Positions 8,991-17,074 of a stretch of 64,000 nucleotides of DNA are shown one piece after another. Source of the DNA: Streptomyces sp. MJM8645 (lineage in GTDB: Bacteria > Actinomycetota > Actinomycetes > Streptomycetales > Streptomycetaceae); assembly GCF_001625365.1 (NCBI RefSeq), contig NZ_LJJF01000002.1:310001-374000 (forward strand), given 5' to 3'. Each line of letters starts with the position of its first letter. Position 1 is the first letter of the stretch. The notes beneath the pieces were generated by a model. The model saw only the letters and a list, made by a program, of their open reading frames with translations, ran no database searches and had not been told where the DNA came from. The position numbers and the translations under genes are program-made.

Positions 8991-9758
8991 CTAGGACTTC
9001 CCGCCCTTGCCGATGGCGATGCTGCCGTTGCGGGTCCGGACGGCCACGGAATGGCCGCTCGCGTCGTCCTTCGCGACGTTCACGGTGACGTCGCCCTTCT
9101 TCGCGGCCGTGCGGACCGCGTACTTCGATTCCGGCAGGCCCAGCTCGACGTTGCCGTCCCTGCTCTGCACGTCGACCAGGTCGGGCACGGCGGCCAGGCC
9201 CAGGTCGACGTTGCCGTTCCGCGACGTGACGCTGACGGACCGGGCGGAGATCCCGTCGCCCTTGATGCTTCCGTCGCCGCCTTCCAGGGCCAGCTTGGCT
9301 CCGTGGAGGTCCGACAACCGGACGTCGCCGCCGGCGGTCCTGGCCGAGAAGTCCGCGGTGAAGCCGGTGGCCTCGATGCGCCCCTTGCCGCTCTCGGCGG
9401 TGACGGCGACGGCGCGCGGCACCTTCACGGTGTACTTCGCGCTGCAGCCCACCGAGATCCCCGTGCAGTCCAGCGAGAGTGTGAGCGTGCCCCCTTCGAG
9501 CTGCCAGCCGGACCCCACCTCCCCGCCGACCTTCCTGCCGCTGACCCGTCGTTCCACCTGAACGCCCTCGATGTCGGCGGCCACCAGCGCGAGGTCGGCG
9601 GAACCGGAGTTGACGGTCAGGCTGCCACCGGCGAAGTCGAAGGACTTCGATTCCACGGTCGCGTCGGCCGATGCGCCGTCCGTGGTGCAGGCCGTGGCGG
9701 CGAGGCCGAGGAGCGCGGCTGCGCCGAAGGCGAGAAGCGTGCGCGTGGTCGGTTTCAT
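8991..9758 (-). CDS. DUF4097-family beta-strand repeat lipoprotein
   Basis: A 255-residue secreted protein. The ATG at 9758 is chosen because GGAAG lies just upstream and it gives a clean signal peptide (MKPTTRTLLAFGAAALLGLAATAC) with a lipobox ending at Cys24. After the lipidation site come repeated short strands of the pattern GxVxL/GSIKGDGISA and SRNGNVDLGL/SRDGNVELGL, the parallel-beta repeats seen in DUF4097 (adhesin-like) proteins. Members are often co-encoded with ABC exporters and two-component systems, as here. Biochemical function unknown. Confidence 0.8.
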   Translation of the reverse strand: MKPTTRTLLAFGAAALLGLAATACTTDGASADATVESKSFDFAGGSLTVNSGSADLALVAADIEGVQVERRVSGRKVGGEVGSGWQLEGGTLTLSLDCTGISVGCSAKYTVKVPRAVAVTAESGKGRIEATGFTADFSARTAGGDVRLSDLHGAKLALEGGDGSIKGDGISARSVSVTSRNGNVDLGLAAVPDLVDVQSRDGNVELGLPESKYAVRTAAKKGDVTVNVAKDDASGHSVAVRTRNGSIAIGKGGKS

Positions 9759-9811
9759 CGAAATTCTTCCTTCGTCAACGAACATGGTGGTGTGGATTCC
9801 CGCACCCCGGT

Positions 9812-11152
9812 TCACGAGCGCAGCGCCCGGACCGCGACCGTGCGCGACACCCGGGCCGCCTGCAGGACCAGCGCGAGGCAGGTGGTGACCAGCGTCCCGG
9901 CGGCGAGCGCCCCGAGCGTGGCCCAGGGGAGGCCCGCCAGGACCCGGACGACGTCGATCCGGGCTCCCAGGGCGATGGTGAGACTCGACACGGCGACGAA
10001 CAGCGCGCCGAAGACGATCGCCGTCCCCGCGTAGATCGCCCCCTCGTAGACGATCGACCGGGTGACCACCCCCGGCCGCGCACCGGCCACCGTCACGACG
10101 GAGGAGTCACGGGCGCGCTCCCGCCCGACGAGGGCGATCACGGCGAGGCCCCCGACCCAGGACACGACGAAGACCCAGCCCAGCACGACCAGGATGTTGT
10201 CCAGCCCGGCGCTGCCTCCGGGCATGACCTTCCCCATCACCATGAAGAGGCCGACGAACGACAGGGAGAGCGCGAAGGGCAGCACCGTGGTGACGCTCCT
10301 CGTCGCGCGGGCCCGGCACGACTGCACGGCAAGGTGCCAGGCGACGCCGCGCGAGGGCACCAGCGCCGTCCAGAGCTTCATCAGCGGGGTGAGCACCCAC
10401 GGCCCCATCAGCAGCAGCAGGCAGAGGAGGAAGAGGTTCCCGGCGAACGCGAAGGCCGTCCGCTGGGCGAGCCCGCCCTTGAGTTCGAGGCCCAGGCCGG
10501 GGACCCACATCCCGACCACACCGGCGAGCAGGCACAGGGCGAGGCCACCGCGGGCTACGCCCGGCCGCGCCGGGGGATCGGAGAGGTCCCGGAAGGCGCG
10601 CATCTCCGGCGTCCTGGCGGCCCGCCGGGTGACGCCCCAGCCCCCGAGCAGGCACGGAACCAGTCCGAACAGCACGCTCACGCCGACGTACCAGAACCGG
10701 AACCCGACCGAGGCCCCGTGCAGTTCGAGACCCGTCCCCTTCCACTGCGCGAGGGCGACACCCGCGACCAGCAGGGCGAGCGGTGCGGCCAGCGCGCCGG
10801 CCACCGCGCCCAGCACCACCATCTCCGTCCGCAGGATGAACCTGACCCGGTGGCGCGGAATCCCGAGGATCACCCACAGGGCGTGCTCGCGCCGCTGGGT
10901 CGTCAGCGTCAGACCGACCGCGGAGGCGACGACGCCCACGGCGGCGAGCACGGTGAAGAAGACGATGTTGCCGCCGAGGGCGATCGACGCGGAGACCATC
11001 CGTGCGTCACCCGCCGCCCGCGCCGCCGAGACGGCGGTGAACATCGCGATGGCCGAGCCCGCCGAGCACGCCGCGCCGACCGTGGCGCACAGGAGCGTCC
11101 ACCACCACATCGACGCCTGCAGGCGGATGTCCGACAGCACGAGCCGGATCAC
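9812..11152 (-). CDS. ABC transporter permease, FtsX/MacB type
   Basis: A 446-residue integral membrane protein. The GTG at 11152 overlaps the stop of the ATPase gene (GTGA) and follows GGAGGAG, so the two are coupled. The first transmembrane helix (WWWTLLCATVGAACSAGSAIAMF) and clusters of further helices in two halves match the FtsX-like permease arrangement. LTLTTQRREHALWVILGIPRHRVRFILRTE is the conserved cytoplasmic coupling region near the first FtsX repeat, and GRERARDSSVVTVAGARPGVVTRSIVYEG is its counterpart in the second half. Together with the ATPase it would form a MacB/Lol-type mechanotransmission or export complex, not an importer. Confidence 0.85.
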   Translation of the reverse strand: MIRLVLSDIRLQASMWWWTLLCATVGAACSAGSAIAMFTAVSAARAAGDARMVSASIALGGNIVFFTVLAAVGVVASAVGLTLTTQRREHALWVILGIPRHRVRFILRTEMVVLGAVAGALAAPLALLVAGVALAQWKGTGLELHGASVGFRFWYVGVSVLFGLVPCLLGGWGVTRRAARTPEMRAFRDLSDPPARPGVARGGLALCLLAGVVGMWVPGLGLELKGGLAQRTAFAFAGNLFLLCLLLLMGPWVLTPLMKLWTALVPSRGVAWHLAVQSCRARATRSVTTVLPFALSLSFVGLFMVMGKVMPGGSAGLDNILVVLGWVFVVSWVGGLAVIALVGRERARDSSVVTVAGARPGVVTRSIVYEGAIYAGTAIVFGALFVAVSSLTIALGARIDVVRVLAGLPWATLGALAAGTLVTTCLALVLQAARVSRTVAVRALRS

Positions 11153-11928
11153 GACTCCTCCCCGCCCGCTTCGTCCGCCGACTGCGCCGCGAGGACGGCG
11201 TCGCCCACCGCGCGGGAGTCGCCACCGGGGATGACGGCGTGTACCCGCCCGGACCCCATCACCACGACCTGATCGGCCCGCGCGGCCGCATGAGGGTCGT
11301 GGGTGACCATGAGCACCGTGCTCCCCTGCGCGGGAAGCGCCTGCAGCCAGTCGAGCACCACATGACCCGACTTGAGGTCGAGCGCACCCGTCGGCTCGTC
11401 GGCGAAGACGATCCGCGGCTGGTTCGCCACCACCCGGGCCACCGCGACGCGCTGGCGCTCGCCACCGGAGAGGCGGTCGGGGCGTCGCCGCGCGTGCTTG
11501 GCGATGCCGAGCCGCGCCATGGCGTCCTCGACCCGCGCCCTGGGCACCCGGCGGCCGGCGAGCCGCGCCGGCAGGGCGATGTTGTCCTCGACCGTCAGCG
11601 AGCTGACGAGGTTGTACTCCTGGAAGACGAAGCCGATGTTCTCGCTGCGGAACGCGGCCTGCTTGCGGGGGCTGAGTGAGCGGACGTCCGTCCCGAGGAT
11701 CTCGACGGACCCCGCGGTCGCCCGCTCCAGCCCGGCCGTGCAGAGCAGGAGCGTCGACTTGCCCGAACCGGAGGGGCCGACGACGGCGGTCAGCCGGCCT
11801 TCGGGAATCTCCAGGTCGATGTCGTGCAGGACGCGCGTCGTCTCGCCCCGGCGGCCGGGAATGGGGAATTCCGTCCGAAGGCCGCGCAAACGAATGCACG
11901 GCACGGGAGCGGTAGTGGAAACTGGCAT
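11149..11928 (-). CDS. ABC transporter ATP-binding protein, MacB/LolD type
   Basis: A 259-residue nucleotide-binding domain with Walker A GPSGSGKST, Q-loop FVFQEYNLVSSLTVEDNI, signature LSGGERQRVAVARV, Walker B IVFADEPTGALD and H-loop VTHDP. The EYNL Q-loop and GALD D-loop are typical of the LolD/MacB/FtsE group that pairs with FtsX-like permeases. It is the first gene of the minus-strand operon, with the permease overlapping its stop. It is divergent from the sensor kinase gene, with 102 bp between the two starts. Confidence 0.9.
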   Translation of the reverse strand: MPVSTTAPVPCIRLRGLRTEFPIPGRRGETTRVLHDIDLEIPEGRLTAVVGPSGSGKSTLLLCTAGLERATAGSVEILGTDVRSLSPRKQAAFRSENIGFVFQEYNLVSSLTVEDNIALPARLAGRRVPRARVEDAMARLGIAKHARRRPDRLSGGERQRVAVARVVANQPRIVFADEPTGALDLKSGHVVLDWLQALPAQGSTVLMVTHDPHAAARADQVVVMGSGRVHAVIPGGDSRAVGDAVLAAQSADEAGGEES

Positions 11929-11957
11929 GAATCAAGGAAAGCAGGGCCGGGCAGTGG

Positions 11958-11977
11958 AGTGCACGGGTTCCTGCACT
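11958..11977. promoter_or_regulatory. Inverted repeat between divergent ABC and two-component operons
   Basis: AGTGCA and TGCACT face each other across an 8-bp spacer, about 30 bp upstream of the ABC gene start and 53 bp upstream of the kinase start. The position suits an operator for the response regulator encoded next door, which would give autoregulation. The symmetry is short, so it could be chance. Confidence 0.3.
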
Positions 11978-12030
11978 GCTATTGGAGGTAGACTTGGATC
12001 TACCGCCTGACCGATCCGAACTGTGCGAAA

Positions 12031-13206
12031 ATGTTGATCATGGCGCAGATTCGTGTTGCCCGGAGGCTGCTGACCGAATTCGTCGCAGTGGCCGCCTTTC
12101 CGATTCTCCTGATTTCCGTTCTCGCTGCGCCGGTCTCGGTTCCGGTGGTGGCCGAACTGGACCGCGCCAGGGCGCAGTGGTGCGGAGTCCGGACGATGCC
12201 GCTGCGACCCGCCGGCCGCAGCTGGCCGCAGTGGGTGGCCGGTCGGCTGCGGACACGGTCGGTGTGGAGGACCGACCTCCCCGTGTTCGTCACCGCCGCG
12301 CTCCTGTCCGCGCTCTCGCTGTTGGTGGGCTTCTTCGGATTCTTCGGCGCTCTGGCGCTGGTTTTCTCCCCCGTCCTCTGGGGTTTCGGCATCGCCGCGA
12401 AAGTCGGCCCGTTCACCCCGGCCGCCCTGTGGGAAACCCTCGTGGCGGTGCCTGCGGGAATCGCCCTCGGTGCGGTCACCGTGGGCGCGCTGGCCGGCAT
12501 CTCCCTGCTCCGCGACCTGCTCCTGCGGGCCTTCTCGGGGAGCCGGAACCCCGACCTGCTCGCGAAACTGGAGGAAGTCCGCGCCAGCCGGGCCTCGCTG
12601 ACGGCGGCCTTCGAGAACGAGCGCCGGCGCATCGAGCGTGACCTGCACGACGGCGCCCAGCAGGAACTCGTCGCCCTCGTCATGCGCCTGGGAATCCTGG
12701 AAGCCGCAGCGACGGCCACCGACCAGGAACGGATCGTCCAGCTGGCCCGCCAGGCCCAGGCCCAGGCGGAGCGCGCGCTCGAACGGCTGAGGGAGACGGT
12801 GCGCGACATCCACCCCAGCGAACTGAGCGATCTCGGTCTCATCGCCGCCGTCCGGGAACTGGTGGCCAGATCACCGTTGCAGGTCGAACTGACCAGCACC
12901 GGTACGGACGCCTGGCTCTCCTCGACGATCGCCACGGCCGTGTACTTCACGGTCTCCGAAGCCCTGACGAACATCGCCAAGCACGCGGGCGTCGGGAGCG
13001 CCCGGATCGAGATGCGGTGCACCGAGAGCGGCGTCCGCGTCCGGGTGGGCGACGACGGCGCCGGCGGCGCGCGGATCAGCACCGGATCCGGGCTCTCCGG
13101 GCTGCGTGAGCGGATGCGAAGCGTCGGTGGGAACCTCGAAATCATCAGCCCGCCGGGCGGCGGAACGGAGGTCGTGGCATCCGCCCCGGCCCAACCCCCG
13201 TGGTGA
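12031..13206 (+). CDS. Two-component sensor histidine kinase, NarL-partner (HisKA_3) class
   Basis: A 391-residue membrane kinase. Hydrophobic segments lie near residues 10-35, 88-115 and 130-160, with little extracytoplasmic sequence, as in intramembrane sensors. The phosphoacceptor motif ERDLHDGAQQELVALVMRLG is the HisKA_3 dimerisation box with its His. The ATPase domain shows EALTNIAKHAG (N box), VGDDGAGGA (G1) and GSGLSGLRERM (G2). ATG at 12031 or 12040 are both possible and neither has a strong Shine-Dalgarno. The adjacent ABC exporter and wall genes suggest that it senses envelope stress or an antimicrobial peptide. Confidence 0.88.
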   Translation: MLIMAQIRVARRLLTEFVAVAAFPILLISVLAAPVSVPVVAELDRARAQWCGVRTMPLRPAGRSWPQWVAGRLRTRSVWRTDLPVFVTAALLSALSLLVGFFGFFGALALVFSPVLWGFGIAAKVGPFTPAALWETLVAVPAGIALGAVTVGALAGISLLRDLLLRAFSGSRNPDLLAKLEEVRASRASLTAAFENERRRIERDLHDGAQQELVALVMRLGILEAAATATDQERIVQLARQAQAQAERALERLRETVRDIHPSELSDLGLIAAVRELVARSPLQVELTSTGTDAWLSSTIATAVYFTVSEALTNIAKHAGVGSARIEMRCTESGVRVRVGDDGAGGARISTGSGLSGLRERMRSVGGNLEIISPPGGGTEVVASAPAQPPW

Positions 13207-13242
13207 CGGAATTCGACAGGGAAAAGCGATGGGAAATCGATT

Positions 13243-13908
13243 GTGAGAATCATCCTGGCGGACGACAGTCTGCTGATACGCGCCGGAATCCGGGAGATCC
13301 TGGTTTCCAGTGCCCACGACGTGATCCGCGAATGCGAGGACGCCGACGAACTGGTCGCCGCTGTCGACGACCTCGCCGCCGCCGGAGCCGCCCCCGACCT
13401 GGTGATCACGGATGTTCGCATGCCGCCCGGGAACACCGACGACGGACTCCGGGCCGCGATCGACATTCGGTCGCGGCACCAGGACCTGCCGGTACTGGTC
13501 CTCTCCGCCTACGTCACGGGCCCGTACGTGCGCGAACTCCTGAACGGCCCGGGCGCCGACGGGGCAGTCGGCTACCTGCTCAAGGAGAAGGTGGGCAGAG
13601 TGGCGGACTTCCTGCGGGCCGTCGAGACGGTCTCCGGCGGCGGAGTGGTGATCGACCCCGAGGTGGTTCGCCACGTCACCCGCGCCGACCCGCCGCGGGG
13701 CCCGCTCGCCCGGCTCACGGCCCGCGAACAGGAGGTGCTCGCTCTCATGGCCGAAGGCCGCTCCAACGCGGAGATCGCGGCAGAGCTGTTCCTCTCGGGC
13801 GCCGCCGTGGCCAAACACGTGGGGAACGTCTTCCTGAAACTCGGCATGCCCTCCGGCGAGGACAACCGCCGGGTGAAGGCCATCCTGACCTGGTTCGAAT
13901 ACAACTAG
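13243..13908 (+). CDS. NarL/LuxR-family response regulator
   Basis: A 221-residue protein with a receiver domain (RIILADDSLLIRAGI, phosphoacceptor Asp in DLVITDVRMPP, the SAY switch and a Lys in LLKEK) followed by a C-terminal GerE helix-turn-helix (LTAREQEVLALMAEGRSNAEIAAELFLSGAAVAKHVGNVFLKLG). It starts with GTG 36 bp after the kinase stop and is certainly its partner. Its targets probably include the divergent ABC/DUF4097/DD-peptidase operon. The gene ends 5 bp before an IS end. Confidence 0.9.
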   Translation: MRIILADDSLLIRAGIREILVSSAHDVIRECEDADELVAAVDDLAAAGAAPDLVITDVRMPPGNTDDGLRAAIDIRSRHQDLPVLVLSAYVTGPYVRELLNGPGADGAVGYLLKEKVGRVADFLRAVETVSGGGVVIDPEVVRHVTRADPPRGPLARLTAREQEVLALMAEGRSNAEIAAELFLSGAAVAKHVGNVFLKLGMPSGEDNRRVKAILTWFEYN

Positions 13909-13913
13909 GACTT

Positions 13914-14218
13914 CAACGCCGTTGCGTTTGCCGGCCGCGGCGTGGTGCAAGTCCGTCTTCCATGACGTGGATCTCGACGGAAAGGGCGTGGGTCTGGGTG
14001 GTTTGCGGGTGTTCTCCTGCGTTCGGCCCGTACTTGCTCGTTGGGTTCTTGCGGCTGCGGGCCTTGACGCGCTGGCGCCGCGCGGTGGGCAGCAGGTTGT
14101 CCAGGACCATCCGGCCGATCGGTCCGAGCAAGGAGTCGGGTCCGGCGGCGTGTGTGCCGGTGGCGGTGGTGACCTGATCGGCGGCGTTGCCCGCTCCACC
14201 TTCGCCCTCAATGGCCAT
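13914..14218 (-). pseudogene. IS4-type transposase, C-terminal fragment with one IS end
   Basis: Read on the minus strand this gives about 75 recognisable residues (GPDSLLGPIGRMVLDNLLP, then KARSRKNPTSKYGPNAG and EIHVMEDGLAPR), the usual C-terminus of streptomycete IS4-family transposases. The catalytic DDE region is missing, so it is inactive. The stop lies within the IS end: CAACGCCGTTGCGTTTG at 13914-13930 is identical to the terminal repeats of the element at 7079-7224. The rest of the IS was lost toward higher coordinates, where the next operon's AT-rich leader begins abruptly. Confidence 0.7.
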
Positions 14219-14380
14219 ATTAAATGATTTCTATTGAGAATACCTCACACCCCATAAGCCTCTTTCGTCACTACACACTCAATCACCCCTCACAGGTAGC
14301 GGAATTTCGTCGAAGCACTCGACACCGTTCTTCAGGTATGGGACAGTCAATTTGAACCACCTGGTTTTGAGGAGCACGAG
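14219..14380 (+). promoter_or_regulatory. AT-rich promoter/leader of the biosynthetic operon
   Basis: The 14215-14345 stretch is much richer in A+T than anything around it (ATTAAATGATTTCTATTGAG and following) and lies directly upstream of a seven-gene operon, so it should hold the operon's promoter. I cannot assign -35/-10 boxes with confidence. GAGGAG at about 14370 is the ribosome binding site of the first gene, which starts with TTG. Confidence 0.5.
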
Positions 14381-17074
14381 TTGCCCGTTTCCAGGAGATT
14401 GATCTCGCCCGATGGACACATCTGGGAAACCGACGAAATCACGGCCCACGTATTCGCCGCCACCGAACTCCTCGCACGCCGTGGCGTCGAACCCGGTTCG
14501 CGGGTGATGATGAGCGGGGCCAATTCCCCGGAATGGGTCGTCGCTCTGCTCGCGCTCATTCACCTCGACGCTTCGGTGGTCCTGGCCGATCATCGCGCCA
14601 CCCCGTCACAGCGGTCGAAGATCCGCGCCCAGGCGCGCGTGGTGCTCGAAATCGGCGACGGTACGGGCCGCACCGCGGCGCCGCGCCCCGCTTCGAACAC
14701 CGCGGCCGTGCCCGATGTCGCGAGCTGGGCACGGCGCCAGGACGCCGCGATCTCCTGGTCGTCGGGTACGACCGGCAGCCCCAAAGGCATCGTCCGCTCC
14801 GGCCGTTCGATTCTGGACAACCTCGCGCTCAGTGCGGAACGCATGGGGTACCGGCCCGACGACGTCTTCCTGCCCATCCTGCCGTACTCCCACCAGTACG
14901 GCCTGTCCCTGGTCCTCTGCTGGTGGCTGGGCGGAGGCACGCTCGTGGTCTACGGGCCGACCACGCGCCTGGACCGTGCGCTCGCGGTCGGCGTCGACCA
15001 CGGCCTCTCCATCGTCGACGGAGCCCCGTCGACCTACTACAGCCTGCTCAACGTGCTCGACCGCCGCCCCGCCCTCGTGAACGCGCTGGAGACGGTACGA
15101 GCCTGGTGCGTGGGCGGCGCGCCGCTGGGGAGCAGCCTGGCGGCCCGGTTCCACGCCCGCACGGGCCGGCACCTGCTCGACGGCTACGGAGCGACCGAGG
15201 CCGGAAACATCGCGCTGGCGCCCCCGACCGATCCGGTCGGGTGCGGCACGCCGCTGCCCGGTGTGGTCGTCGAAGTCCACGACGACCACGGCAGGCCGCT
15301 TCCCCCCGGCCGGCTCGGCGAGCTCGTCGTCCGCAGTGACGGCCTGATGACCGGCCACCTCGGCACCGACGGTGAGATCGTTCCGGTTTCGAGTCCCGTT
15401 CACCGCACCGGCGACATCGGCCTGATCGACGATGCCGGCCGTGTCTTCCCGGTCGGGCGCAAGCACGCCGCGCACCGTGACGGCCACACGCTCTATCCCG
15501 ACCACCTTGCCAAGCTGGCCGAGTCGGCCGGCGCGCAGACCGAGGTCGTCGCGGTCCCCGACGCACGTCTGGGCTGTCGTCTGGTGTTCGTGATCGCGGA
15601 CCCGGACGCTCACGAGCCCGCGCACTGGAAACGGCTGCTGCGCCCTGTGCTCGCCCGCTACGAGCAGCCCGACCACATCGTCGTGCTTCCCTCGTTGCCC
15701 CTCACGAACACGGGAAAGCCCGACCGGGCCGTTCTGGAGAAGATCGCCATGAGCTCGCTGCCCGCATCGCCCAGGACGACCACCGACGTCACCGCATCCG
15801 ACTCGACCGTCGGCTCGACCACCGGCTCGACCGTCGGTGCGACCGTCGGTGCGACCGGCTACCGCATCCCCTTCGCCGGCCGTGTCGACGCGCTGCGCGC
15901 AGTGCGCCAGTACGTGGCCGACAACGAGGACGCGGTGATGGGAATCCTCACCGAGATCTCGCCCCACCACACCGCCGGCGCGGAGATCCGTTCCTTCCTC
16001 GCCACCCTGGACGGAGCGGAGGAGGAGATCCGTCGCGTCCGGCCCGGCTGCGTGCCTCGGGTCGCGGTCTTCATGCCCTCCAACATGCCGCTCCATTCCT
16101 ACGCGCTCTACATGCTCATAGCATCCCTTTACAGCGAAAGAATCACCTTTCGACCGTCCTCCGAGATCAAAAGCCAGGTGCAACACCTGCACGACCTGCT
16201 GGCACCGGTTCACGGCCTGCCCATCAGCCTTTCCGAGCTCAGTCAGCGCAAATTCGTGACAGGGCCGGTACGCGAGGCGGACCTTGTCGTCTTCACCGGC
16301 AATTACGTCAATGCCGAGACCGTCCGCGAGGGGCTGGCGGAAGACCAACTCCTCCTCTTCTTCGGTAACGGCATCAACCCCTTCGTGATCGCACCCGACG
16401 CCGATCTCACCCGCGCCGTGCACGACCTCACGAGGATCCGGCTCTACAACTCGGGCCAGGACTGTTTCGGTCCCGACGTCGTGTTCACGCCGAAGGGCCG
16501 CACCGAGGACTTCGTCGACCTGCTGTCCGCCGAACTGGCTTCGCTGCGATTCGGACGGAACGGCGACCCCGCCGCCGACTACGGCCCGATCTTCTACGAC
16601 TCGGCGCTGGTGAACTGCTCGGGCTACCTGGTGCACCACGCACGTCGTATCCGGCACGGCGGGCGCATCGACCTGCCGTCCCGCAAGATCGAGCCGACCG
16701 TGCTGCTCTGGGGCTTCGACGACAAGATCCCCCTCGAAGAGATGTTCGCCCCGGTGTTCAACGTCGTGGCCTATCCCAGCGCGAGGCTGTTGCGTGAACG
16801 GCTGTCGAACCCCTACTTCAGCGAGCGCGCGCTGGGAGCGATGGTCTACGGGAACGATCCGGAGACGGTGGATGTGCTGGCCAGGCGTCACCAGACCTGT
16901 GTCGACCACACGCTGCTCGACGCCGAGGACGGCAACCGCCCGTTCGGCGGATTCGGGATGCGGGCGAACTACATCTCCTACGGCGGCGAGCGGCGCGCCG
17001 AACCGCTGCTCATGTCGCAGGCCGTGGCGCAGACCCTCCCGGCGGCTGCCCCCGTCACGGTGAGCGGGGAGTGA
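14381..17074 (+). CDS. Fused acyl-adenylating ligase and acylating-type aldehyde dehydrogenase
   Basis: An 897-residue two-domain enzyme. Residues about 1-460 are an ANL-superfamily ligase: SSGTTGSPKG P-loop near residue 126, GYGATEAGN (A5), RTGDIG (A7) and LTNTGKPDRAVLEK with the catalytic Lys. A linker of TG(S/A)TVG repeats (DNA 15799-15858) follows. Residues about 490-885 are an aldehyde dehydrogenase fold with the nucleophile Cys695 in NSGQDCFGP. The general-base glutamate of hydrolytic dehydrogenases (ELGGKNP) is replaced (FFGNGINP, about residue 660), as in CoA-acylating enzymes. This suggests that a thioester is reduced to an aldehyde. No carrier domain lies between the domains; the operon's separate ACP or CoA could serve. 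The TTG start has GAGGAG upstream, and the stop overlaps the next GTG. Confidence 0.82.
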   Translation: MPVSRRLISPDGHIWETDEITAHVFAATELLARRGVEPGSRVMMSGANSPEWVVALLALIHLDASVVLADHRATPSQRSKIRAQARVVLEIGDGTGRTAAPRPASNTAAVPDVASWARRQDAAISWSSGTTGSPKGIVRSGRSILDNLALSAERMGYRPDDVFLPILPYSHQYGLSLVLCWWLGGGTLVVYGPTTRLDRALAVGVDHGLSIVDGAPSTYYSLLNVLDRRPALVNALETVRAWCVGGAPLGSSLAARFHARTGRHLLDGYGATEAGNIALAPPTDPVGCGTPLPGVVVEVHDDHGRPLPPGRLGELVVRSDGLMTGHLGTDGEIVPVSSPVHRTGDIGLIDDAGRVFPVGRKHAAHRDGHTLYPDHLAKLAESAGAQTEVVAVPDARLGCRLVFVIADPDAHEPAHWKRLLRPVLARYEQPDHIVVLPSLPLTNTGKPDRAVLEKIAMSSLPASPRTTTDVTASDSTVGSTTGSTVGATVGATGYRIPFAGRVDALRAVRQYVADNEDAVMGILTEISPHHTAGAEIRSFLATLDGAEEEIRRVRPGCVPRVAVFMPSNMPLHSYALYMLIASLYSERITFRPSSEIKSQVQHLHDLLAPVHGLPISLSELSQRKFVTGPVREADLVVFTGNYVNAETVREGLAEDQLLLFFGNGINPFVIAPDADLTRAVHDLTRIRLYNSGQDCFGPDVVFTPKGRTEDFVDLLSAELASLRFGRNGDPAADYGPIFYDSALVNCSGYLVHHARRIRHGGRIDLPSRKIEPTVLLWGFDDKIPLEEMFAPVFNVVAYPSARLLRERLSNPYFSERALGAMVYGNDPETVDVLARRHQTCVDHTLLDAEDGNRPFGGFGMRANYISYGGERRAEPLLMSQAVAQTLPAAAPVTVSGE

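Noticed and set aside
14219..14300. Zur- or Fur-type metal-regulator box in the AT-rich leader
   Set aside because: TGATTTCTATTGAG has only partial similarity and no clear dyad symmetry. The AT-richness alone explains it.
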